A stretch of 64,000 nt of DNA from NCBI RefSeq assembly GCF_000150275.1, contig NW_002060944.1:8518159-8582158 (forward strand). The letters run 5' to 3'. Below the pieces are notes generated by a model, which searched no databases, had not been told where the DNA came from, and saw nothing but the letters and a program-made list of their open reading frames with translations. The DNA comes from Trichoplax adhaerens. Taxonomy: Eukaryota > Placozoa > Uniplacotomia > Trichoplacea > Trichoplacidae. Shown in pieces: positions 19,396 through 29,700 of this stretch; position 1 is the first letter of the stretch, and every line of letters starts with the position of its first letter. The position numbers and the translations under genes are program-made.

Positions 19396-20076
19396 TGGCC
19401 CAATGTAATTTCAATTTCCTTTGCTAAGCAATCAATCCGCGCAGACGATAACTGTACTTCGACTGTCTATGACGATGTAGAATCCAATCCCTACTGGCAG
19501 AGTTGACGAACTGAGAGTCAACGACGTCTCGACATAGACCACAACACTCACCACTTGACACCACAGATTCAGAGAATGTTACTAACTGCTAGCAATCAAT
19601 AAACCACTTTGAAAAATCATAATATGATAGCAGACTGAATGAAATTGTTGCGCATTCTTCATTCACAAAAAACAAATATGGCGTCCAAGCGATTGCTCAG
19701 CCATCAACATGTGAACACTGCTAGCGCTCCACTTCCCCTCCGACCCTATACAAACATAAGTGGATTCCTGTACAGTATGCGACATGCATAAGCTGGTCAA
19801 AGAAGAAAAAGTCCTCAGTGGCGATTGCATTGTCCTCACAATGGACTACAGTACTTTCCATTGGCTTACAGCTCTTGCCCAATTCCAGATCATAATAGAT
19901 AGGCTTGGTAACGGGACAGTATGACATGCTCTGTACAGTACCCTGTCAATAGTCCAGTAGGCTACAGTACAATATACTGCTGCTGCAGTTGTACTGTACA
20001 CTACCGCACTGTAGACTGTACAGTACTGTACGGTACTCTGGACCATGGCCGTGTGAACAGATACCCTGCTATGGAC

Positions 20077-20795
20077 TACTGGAAAGAAGGATTCAAAATG
20101 GAAGATTGAAAGTTAGAATAATGTAGTGTAAATATCCAATCCTGTGATCAACAATGATAGCAGAAAATGACAATTTCGTCACAATTTTGAATGAATAAAA
20201 AGTTTCCTCGTCGAATACACACTGATACTTGATACTGAGTGCAGAAATCGGTCATGAGATGAAGGTGGTCAAACACTTTTGCTCACGTACACCACTGGAT
20301 GGTGTATGGGTTGAAAAGCCGTGAATGAAATGGAGTAAAAACGCCACCCAAACCCGATCCAATGGTTGATTTTAGAACCCTAAATGAGTGCAATCGCTAT
20401 GCAAACACTGAATCAGTGCGGAATGACTTAAGATTACTAGAAAGAACGATTCAAAATAGTAGATTGAAAGATAGAATAATGTACTATAAATATCCACTCC
20501 TGTCATCAACAATGATAGCAGAGAATGACAATTTCATCACAGTTTTGAATGGGTAAAAGCTTTTCTCGTCGAATACACACTGATACTTAATACTGGAGTA
20601 CAGAAATCGGTCATGAGATGAAGGTGGTCAAACATTTCTGCTCATGTACACCACTGGATGATGGATGGGTTAAAGAGCCCTTAATGAACTTAAATGGAGT
20701 AAAAACGCCACCCAAACCCGATCCATTGGTTGATTTTCGAATCCTAAATGAGTGCAATCGCTATGCAAACACTGTCTCAGCGCGGAATTACTTAA
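20077..20795. repeat. Direct tandem duplication, period 358 bp
   Basis: Copy 1 (about 20077-20432) and copy 2 (about 20434-20795) share long identical runs such as CAACAATGATAGCAGA, CGAATACACACTGATACTT, GAAATCGGTCATGAGATGAA and GAGTGCAATCGCTATGCAAA. Both copies can be read on + as related short peptides containing LNECNRYANT. Copy 2 continues an 82-codon frame (20618-20866). No protein family was recognised. The element could be a decayed mobile element or an expanded non-coding repeat. Confidence 0.85.
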
Positions 20796-20857
20796 CCCGA
20801 ATCCCTTCCCTTGAGTCGCGCTTTGCGTTGACATTGAAGGACGCTGGTGTGTTGGTA

Positions 20858-21250
20858 TCACGTTAGTGTTGAAATGGCGGACGATTTGCTCTCGTCGTCT
20901 ATTATGATTACGAGTTCACCACAACTTCTCACTTTCAGTATTCTGTTTTTGACTATAGTAGCACAGCCACTTTTAGGCATACAATTTGCAGTATTGTAAG
21001 TCCATACAATTGATCGGCTCTCGCCGCCACTCGCACAAGTCCTGCTGTCGTACTCAGCCTTCGGGTACAATATTTGGCCAGCGAGACTCGATGACATTTG
21101 ATCAACTGCAAAACAATATTGATCCACGCAAGGGTTGAAATTTCTACCGTGGAAAACGCTCATTGTCATCTGTGCAATATTATTACTACACAGCATCAAG
21201 ATTACAGTTATGATATACAGTACTGCCTCATCACAATATGTCGGCCACAT
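20858..21250 (-). CDS. Unrecognised cysteine-rich ORF with N-terminal hydrophobic segment (candidate secreted protein)
   Basis: A 130-codon minus-strand frame. It has a hydrophobic stretch (LYIITVILMLCSNN, about residues 11-24) that could be a signal peptide or anchor. A region with six further cysteines follows (about 41, 45, 71, 89, 95, 109), then an Ile/Asp-rich end. Local G+C and codon choice look more coding-like than the surroundings. No family is recognised. It sits beside local duplications, so it may be a recent, lineage-specific or decaying gene, or a chance frame. Splice partners were not found. Confidence 0.28.
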   Translation of the reverse strand: MWPTYCDEAVLYIITVILMLCSNNIAQMTMSVFHGRNFNPCVDQYCFAVDQMSSSLAGQILYPKAEYDSRTCASGGESRSIVWTYNTANCMPKSGCATIVKNRILKVRSCGELVIIIDDESKSSAISTLT

Positions 21251-21809
21251 CAGCCACTATAGCATGACTATTTAGAAAAACCTCATAGTTTCTGATATAC
21301 GATTCTGAAAATTTCGTCTTGGCTTGACTTTTTAATTAACTAATGGGAATGAAACCCTACTACTTTATTTTGAAGCGAAACTTCATCCATTCATGATACA
21401 GGAAGTCAATTATTTTACAAAATGTAAACAAGTTACAATCCTTAAGTACACTGTTGTGCGCCGATACCCTATCATAAGTTGGCTTGGCAGTAGGATATAC
21501 GGTAATTAATTTATAACCAGTATTTCAATGATGAGGAAGTACTATAGTGGACGCTATTGAAAGGCCTACGCAATCAAAATGGGACAAATTAAATATGGAT
21601 TGCATCAAAATTCCCCTTAAGAAAATTCCATCCAGTACTACTATGCAAAACTAAGACTTCATGATAACAACATCACCATCAAAGCCAAAGAGCTACTCTA
21701 TCATGATGCATTTATTATTCCTTATGAAAATGGATCCAAAGTAGAGATATACGCTTACACAGTATAGTTAGACATGCTTTTGTACAGTCTCTAGTCTCTC
21801 TTCTCGTTC

Positions 21810-22450
21810 ATGTCGAAGAAGAGGCCGGCAGTCAAACCTAGTACAATCTATAAATTACCAGAATGGAATCAATCCTGCCAGCGAAGTGAGGACTATTGCC
21901 TTAATCAACTACTGTATTATCAGAATGAAGTATGCCAAAAGTCTAAGATGAGGCTTGAATCTAGTAGCAATCTGAGACATGGACTTTTACAGTAGATCGC
22001 ACAAGTTTCCGTGACCAAGATATACAGCAGTGTAAACCAGTGACGTACACGAACTAGTTTGACGTAAGCTAGAATCAGCAATTACGAGCCTACACGCAAC
22101 ACAAAATGGTGAAAGAGAACAGCACCTTCGACATATCAATTCGCAAACTCTTCTAGCATAGAGAAAACGGCCGACAGTCAAACTTAGCACAATCCAAAAT
22201 CGATTCTACCGGTAAAGCGGGAAGGATTACGTTAATTAACCATCATCAGGATAAGATAGGAGAAAGAGTCTAAAACATGGTTTAAATTGAGTAATAATAG
22301 ACATAACTGTAGCATAAAATAGAAGCACTCTCGGCAACTATAGAATACTAATGGAATATAAACAGAATCAGCAAGTTGGCTACGCGGAACACAAAATGGA
22401 GAACCAGAGCCATACGTTCGACACCTTGATTTGTCCATTCTTCTATTCAT
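21810..22450. repeat. Diverged ~345-bp tandem duplication
   Basis: Copy 1 (about 21815-22150) and copy 2 (about 22163-22445) align in order. GGCCGGCAGTCAAACCTAG matches GGCCGACAGTCAAACTTAG, then come AGAATCAGCA and CACAAAATGG, ending near TTCTTCTA/CTCTTCTA. They differ by many substitutions and indels, so this is an old copy pair. Copy 1 keeps a 61-codon + frame that copy 2 has lost. No known element was recognised. Confidence 0.65.
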
Positions 22451-22509
22451 CTATTGTACTCGTAGGTGCAGTACTGTATATGACTATGTTTAATTGAATA
22501 AATCATAAG

Positions 22510-22748
22510 CTAGACTGTATATAAGCGGGAGCATCGAGTCCGTAGAGAGTTCTTCTCATCGATTCTTTGTTATAGTACCGTTCCAGTTAAAATTATGTTG
22601 TAATAAAGCTTAAAAGAGTAGATCTTGCACTAGACTAAATACAGTAAAAGGTGGGGGGGGGGGGGGCATCCAGTCAATGGAGAATTCTTCTTGCCGATAG
22701 TGTACTGTAGATATCATTCCGGTTAAAATTTATTGTAGTAAAGCTTAA
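22510..22748. repeat. ~120-bp tandem duplication with poly-G tract
   Basis: Unit 1 (about 22510-22613) and unit 2 (about 22630-22748) share CTAGACT, GCATC-AGTC, GTTAAAATT and TAAAGCTTAA in the same order. Unit 2 carries a run of 14 G residues (22653-22666) where unit 1 reads AAGCGGGAGCATC. Unit 1 contains TATATAAG, a TATA-like string, but no transcript can be assigned. Confidence 0.7.
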
Positions 22749-23243
22749 TTCGGCTTTAACAATCCAGCTAGTCATACAGACTGTCAACTCTGAAAATGGC
22801 CTTTTCTACAGCCCCACATACGTAAAGCGCTAGAGTACGGGTTTTCGATTGATCCATATCACTCAGTATTTAATAGCTAGTACCTAAAATTACATAATCA
22901 GCATGAATCAGCCAAACATGATAGAGATGCTAACAAGCCAGATTAACTTTGTAACAAACGCTTAGATTGGCAAGTGTGACAATTTTTAACGCAGTTTTAC
23001 TTCATTTTAATTGTTGAAAATGCTCTAGGAATAATTAATTGAATCAAAATTAGATGATGGACTGAAAGTGATTACGGTTATTAATACTAATTTATCATAT
23101 CAACGCCTATGTTTATGATATCAGTGCGATATAAAATACAACACTTGCCATCTTGATATATCATAAGCGGTTACTGTACATAATAAAGTAACCACAAGTT
23201 GTAAAGAGTTACGATATTCCTATCCGGGACTTCTACGTAAGCA

Positions 23244-23254
23244 GGGGGGGGGGG
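23244..23254. repeat. Poly-G tract (11 G)
   Basis: A homopolymer G run in otherwise AT-rich sequence, followed by AGGGAC. Together with the 14-G run at 22653 it is one of only two such tracts noticed in the window. Confidence 0.85.
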
Positions 23255-24091
23255 AGGGACAAATAAGAGACCGAGTTAATATTATATCTATTCATCGCTA
23301 AAAAAGTGGTCAGATAATTGCAACCTTGATAGGATGCAGCTGTCGGAGATGGATTTCAATACAATCAAAACTAAATTTACTACCTTTGTATATTCATTAA
23401 AGAGTATTTATTTATTTGACATTATCCAACAATCAAATTAATCACAGTAGAATTTGAATAGAAATCAATATCATTTAAGATATAGCTACATCGATATTAA
23501 TACTTGTATAATCGCTATTCAATCCAAGATTGTATTATCTTTAGGCTGGACTAGGTGTCGTTGTTGCGAAATAATACAATCTTTCCAAGTTATACGAGAA
23601 GTTGTAATGCAGTAGGATTACTTTTAGCTAGATATTCCTTGTTGTCGTCCGCCTATTCGATCAATATTAGCGTCAAACTAACTAGATGCCAAACGTACTT
23701 ATATTTTACCAATATAAATACGAAATCAACCGCACGTGTCTCTGTAGTGATATCGATTTTTATAGCCCAGTAATAAAACATGCAATGATATATCAGAAAT
23801 TGTAGGTTAATTCCTAGCTATAATATGCTCAATTTATCCCATTGTAATTGTAATTAATCCGATAGAATTAAAGCTAATATTTGAAATAGATGACTGGCTT
23901 GGTAAATAAATTAGACGTGAATATACTGTTTTAATTTATCATTATAGATAAGTTTACCAATACAGCAATATCGGATCTGATGAAATAAATGATATCATAC
24001 AAGCGACTTAGATGCTACAATGGAGTGCATTCTATGATTTTCATACATGTGTCGTAGTGTCGCCGCAATTTGAATTAAAAATTTTGCATTT

Positions 24092-24109
24092 TTACATATG
24101 CATATGTAA
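24092..24109. repeat. 18-bp perfect palindrome with CATATG/ATGCAT core
   Basis: TTACATATGCATATGTAA is its own reverse complement. It contains two CATATG E-box-type hexamers around an ATGCAT core resembling POU/octamer half sites. It lies about 1 kb beyond the SOST-like stop codon. Confidence 0.6.
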
Positions 24110-25115
24110 TTTATGTGATTTTTGAGCCTACAATCATCGTCAATTACTACTACTGGATGTTACTGTACTGATTCCGAAAGTAAAATGGAACAACTACAAA
24201 ATAAGAAATAAATCGATAACATAATTGATGGAAATTAAATCACCGTAACATCAAAACAGTAACCTAAGCCAGCACGATGGTGATCTTAGCAATAATTTTA
24301 AGCACAATCATCTTTAAGCCCAGCTATTGAGTAATTGTCTGCTTTAAAAAAATGAATTACTACAATAAGTATACAGTAGGTATCATGGTAAAACGATAGT
24401 TACAGAAATCAGCTGATACCTATATCAATTGTGATGTAACGAAGCACACCTATATCTTTCAACAAGGAATATCTATTTATATCAGACGTTTATAATTGCA
24501 ATGTTAACGGTAATGGTGATCGATCAAGGCTGACGATTGTTCTTAAAAATAGTAGACATAGTTATTGCTAAAAAGAATGATGAAAATCTTTGGAAATACT
24601 GATTAATATTGCATTGTTCGTTTAATTTTCGCCATTGTATTCTTGATCGATATCATGATATACATATACTCATATACGTCGCATATATATATTATATACG
24701 GCAAATGTCTAGATATATAGAGAGGTGCGGTATATTCTTGGATGTAATCTATAATTGCTATTGATAACAGCTGAATTGATTAGACAACAGCAAGCAAAAT
24801 GATTATTGAAGGACTAACATCACTACCATCTAAATAACAGCACCTGTACATTGTTTAACAATTAAATTCTAGTTAATTCTAGTCCTAACCTTAGGAATGA
24901 TGGCCTATAGTTAATTCTAACAGATATAAGATCCAGCATCAACTATAGAATAAGCCTTACAATGTATTACTTCTTTATATGTCAAATTATGTAAAATTTT
25001 TTTGTTTTATACAATTTTCTTTCGTTTTCTTCAAAACTTGTTCGTGTCTTCATCGATACAGATTGTTGTAGCCAATTTATGAGCTCGTATTCATATCACG
25101 CCACTGTTTACTTTT

Positions 25116-26725
25116 TTACGCTACGACAAAATAACTTTCAAGGCTGCGCTTGAGAATTTTTTGCTTTGTTTCATTTTGCCTTCTCCGATAGCGCTTGCAT
25201 ACGCATTTACGAACAACTGACGGGAAAGCATATTTCGTAGTACCATCAAAACAATTCATTTTAACGCGTATAGTTTTACGAAAATGGGCCACACAACGCC
25301 AAATATAGCGCTTGCTAGCGCTAACATCTTGTGGGATATTATTCGGTCTACAAGCGCCTTCGCATAGTAAATCTTTAATAGATCGCTTACTAATGCATAA
25401 GCCCTTCATAACATAGCGATGAATCTTCTTTCCATCGCAACAACTTGATGTATTTGCTAAACGATTGAGGAAAAAAATGAAAATAATTTAAAATGTGTCA
25501 AAAAAAATCCGACAAAATAAGAAAAATTCAAATCAGATGCATATCCTGCCAGCATAAGCCATAAACTAGTTACTCTCCCTCTTATCTATAAACGCATAGG
25601 CACTGGGAAGCAAAAATGTTTTTATAATATAAGGTAATAAAATGAAGCCCTTTAAAATAAACTTTTAAATATTAAATTCTTATTTAAAGTAACAAAAATT
25701 TGATCATCAAATTGACAGGTACTCTAGTTGGTTACAATTAAAATAAATTGGCCATGTCATAAAAGTAAAAAAGTGATAATATACTACAGGTATTAAATCT
25801 TGCTAGAAATCTAATATTGATATATCAAAATAGTCATTTAAGACTATTTACAATTCCAATCCTAAAATTCATCTAATATTTGACCTGGTTGAATGTCGGT
25901 GAACGACATGAATTGCGACGTTTGATGAATCTTAATTCTTAGATAGTAAAAATTATATGATAATTCTTACTTGGAGCACAATTTACTATCTTATGTTCAC
26001 AATATGAAAAATGCATTGCAATTTCTGGTAAACTTCTTACGTGTAATCGTCAATCAACAATCTAAATAATTTTTTTCGACATCTTTATCGCTTTAAGAAT
26101 TAAAACCTAGCAACACATTCTCAAAATGAAACTAATACGTGCAAATAGTTCATGCAAAGTGGCGATTTGATTAATAAGTATTATCCTTTCAAATAATATC
26201 TAAATTAATTAGCTATCATGTAATAGGAGATAATTTAATACACAGATTACAAAGCCCTTAAAATTAGTAAATTGTCAAAAAAAAATAAAAATCCGATCGT
26301 CAACACTTTCCAAACGTTTATGTTACAAATGGCAAAAATCTTCAATATGTCATGATTATCTAAGGCTATTACATCAGCCGCATTCAAGTCAACAAATGAT
26401 AGACCTAAGTTGGCATATTAATTACAAGATAAAATAAAAGTTTATTATCAACGTTGGTATAGAACAGAAAAATTGCGAAAAATTGTAGAACAAATTCAAG
26501 AGAGCAATGAAAAAAATACGGCATTTTTATGTACAGAAAATTTAGATCAGTTCACTTACCAATACTAGTGCATTTCTTTGTGAAAACTTGCTGTTCCTTT
26601 TTAGGTTTAACTTGATCCGGTGACTGAGTTGGTGGTGATAATTTAGACAAATCAATTTGGCCATCCACTGCTACAATCAATATAGCGAAGAAAAGGCACA
26701 AGCTAACTAGCATCAATTTGATCAT
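25116..26725 (-). CDS. SOSTDC1: Sclerostin/SOSTDC1 (WISE)-like secreted cystine-knot protein, 2 exons
   Basis: Exon 1 (26560-26725) and exon 2 (25116-25456) join in phase 1 (GTAAGT...TAG) and encode 168 aa. Residues 1-22 form a signal peptide (LMLVSLCLFFAILIVAVDG) followed by a short Pro/Lys/Gln-rich linker. The cystine-knot domain runs from about Cys52 to Cys142, with IHRYVMKGLC, IKDLLCEGAC (Cys87, Cys91), a WRC motif at Cys110, Cys124 and the closing KCVCKRY (Cys140, Cys142). Order, spacing and the CxCKR close match sclerostin and SOSTDC1 better than DAN, gremlin or noggin. The second loop keeps Asn94-Asn95-Ile96, the NXI motif that sclerostin and WISE use to bind LRP5/6. That loop is shorter than in vertebrates: 18 rather than 34 residues between CxxxC and WRC in SOSTDC1. 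Expected role: extracellular Wnt and/or BMP antagonist. A basic tail (RRRQNETKQK) follows the knot. SOST versus SOSTDC1 orthology cannot be separated here; it may represent the pre-duplication gene. Confidence 0.9.
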
Positions 26726-29700
26726 GGTCGGCCTGCTGTATCACTTATCGTATATAGAGGTGGAAATCGCTAGATGATAGCTATACTTTAATTTTCGAGA
26801 TGGTTGGATAATTGGCTTTCTACCAAGAAACAGCTATAGTAGTCCAACTGTCTTTTCTTCTATGTTAAAAGATGATCCTGTAAGTCAACTAGGGATCGAA
26901 TAACAAATAGAGTATTGATCTGACTGATATGCCTAAATAACGATATAATATCAAGGAATGGTCTAAATTGAAGTGGCAGAGTTGAGGAGATCAAAGTGTG
27001 ATCCGATGATGGCGTTGTCTGGTTAATATAAATTGATGGTAAGACAATAAAGTTAAAGTAGTCTGAGAAAATTTGAACTACGATAACAATAGCATTGATA
27101 AGGTAAGATCAAGATAACAAAATATCAGTAAGAAAAGTAATGTTGTCAATGATTATTGTGATATATAGATAAAATGATAGGTTAGGTTTTGATACAATTA
27201 TCACACCAATCTTTCTGAACTAGTCATAATCATACTTGTTGCCAATACAATGAGTTACCTAGCCAAGACTAAAGGAAAACAATTATACAATATTGTCTTA
27301 TTCAAAATCAACACCAGGTGAAAATTTAATGCGTCCTTATCTACGTTATTTACTTTTCTGGACATCAATGTTATCCATTCAATTACTGAAATAATTTCCA
27401 AGATGAATAAGGAGCCTTAACTAGTAACTGGAAGAGAAAACTATTATCATTATCGTCGTCGTTATTATTCCGCTGCTTGACTGTATTGCAAATAGCTAGG
27501 AATGCGGTAGACCAATTGATTTTCCCTTATTTTGATTTCCCAATTAAATACCCAAGCATTAACAGAGATAACTAGTGACTTATAATAGTAATTGTTTAAT
27601 TACAATTTAATTAACGATAAATTAGTAGGGGGTAGGCAAAGAGTTGTTTTTCTCTTTGATTCTACACCTACAAGCAAAAGGATATATTAGCAACTTACAT
27701 TTGGTATCGCTATAGATATTTACTAATTCAAAAAGAGTGCCATAATGTCTTCTATTTATATTTTACGGTAAACTTTCTTCATAAATAAATGCGATTTTAG
27801 AGCTAAAAATGGCAATATAGACTAGCAGTGGAACGATAAGCTAATCAATCAAATTTTATCATGACAGATTGACAATTTTTTTGACAACTTGTTAGTACAA
27901 CTTTTGCATATGAGATTAACTACAGATCACGCCAAAAAATAAGTTATTTACTAAACCTGATCTTATACGATAGGGCAACAACATGATTACATAGTAAATT
28001 GTATACTCAAACTACAAAATATTAAAAAAATATGATTTCATTTTCAGTAGCACAATTTACTTTTATTGTCGACTCAGCCATAAATGATAGTAGATTACAA
28101 TTTTGTACATAGTATAAAGCGTCTAAGCTAAGATGGATTATAGCGAGCAGATGGATGAAGTAAGAGAGCAGGTGGCGGATGGGCAAAGGCCATGAGAACG
28201 AGTATTAACTGTTGTAATAGTATAGAGAAGATAAGAGAAAAGGGTAAAAAATATGGAGTAATGTCATTCACATTAGGTATGTCTATCTGCAAAAATAGAT
28301 TTCCACTCAAGTGTAGCGTTATCAAATTTAATTTATAAAATTTCGATCTTAATTATTGAGAATTAAATAAGAGTATTAGATTATCTACGTTTCAATAGGT
28401 TGGATAGTTAATATCGATGATTAATTTAATTCATCGCTGAGGCTAGATAAGTTCCGCTTAATCAGGCTGGATATGTAGCCCTATGGGCTGCTTTATGGCT
28501 ATTTAATCAGTGATTATAAAATTCTATTATATCTCTATCTTATACTATTCATGTCTAGAAAATTTTCTCACACAATCTATAGTCATTTCTGACTTATTGA
28601 TGCTATTCTTGACGTCGATAGGGCATTTATCTCTTCAACCATTATCAAATACAATAAAATTATAATTGTACTTATAAAGAATTAATCAGAACCATATTAT
28701 TTTTATCGGTTCTAAATTAAATACAGAATGACTTTGATCAGTGATTGAATTCAATATTATCTTCCATGCAACAATTTTTCACGATTATCTTGTAACCTTT
28801 AAGGAATTATCTTACTCAAAATTATGATACCTCGCAATCTTCATTAAAAACTAATGAGATTACAACCCTTATCGTTGTATTAGCTTGTTCAATCCAATAT
28901 CACCAATTCGTTTTGATGTAAACCCACCTAGTGTAAACCACTATTATCGATAATATCTAAAATTTGGATATGGTTGGCTATGTTCAGTTTTGATGCCATT
29001 TAATCGCCTATCTAAAAGGTAGATTATATTATAATTTCAAAAAGTTTCAATTTTATCGTCCAATCAATAAGCAAGTAAACAAGTTTATTCCAAATTTTCA
29101 ACGACATAATCAAAATGTACTTCTTTCTTACTTGATGGCTAAGTAATGAATATTTTGATCAATTTCGTTATTTATTTGTTATCTCTACATCTAACCTAAG
29201 TTAAAGTAATATTATCATCGATCTTTTACTTTCTTTGTTTCTTCTTGATCGTCATAAAGTGGCAAAATAATAAGTCAAAAACATTAGACTTAATTAGCCG
29301 TGACATTAAGATATTATTTGCAACAATAACTCTAAATGAATAACGAATTGTATCGTTTTTATTCCTACCGAAATCAGGTGAAGGAAACTAGAGTAATCTA
29401 TTCTTAAATTGGCCAATCTTAAGAATTTAATAGCTTTAAAAATGATTCATACGGTATAAATTAAAATGAATTCAATAATAATACAGTTACTATGTCAACT
29501 GCCTTTATTGGCTTACTATGTGACGGCTTCTGAATTACCTTTGCCTAATAAGAATAAGATTGTTATTGCCTGAATTGAAAGCATTCAAAGCTCTTGAAAG
29601 TTATTCAACGAACCAAGCGGTCAGTAAGTGTTGTTAACCACTTTTAAACCGGATATAATAAAATTGCTATTGCGAAGGAATCACGAATCATCTGCTCTAG

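Larger units (their letters stand above)
19396..25115. other. Repeat-rich spacer between CUL1 promoter and SOST-like gene
   Basis: The first few hundred bases should hold the CUL1 promoter and 5' UTR (minus strand). The rest has patches of higher G+C than the flanks, a cluster of GTAC palindromes (19932-20037), a 358-bp tandem duplication, a diverged ~345-bp duplication and a ~120-bp duplication with a poly-G run. It also holds one orphan cysteine-rich ORF. From about 22750 to 25115 the sequence is plain AT-rich DNA with no recognised exon. No transposase, reverse transcriptase or terminal repeats could be identified. Confidence 0.5.

Noticed and set aside
26751-26756. TATATA on the minus strand upstream of the SOST-like ATG
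   Set aside because: Only about 26 bp from the start codon, too close for a normal TATA plus leader; TA strings are common here.
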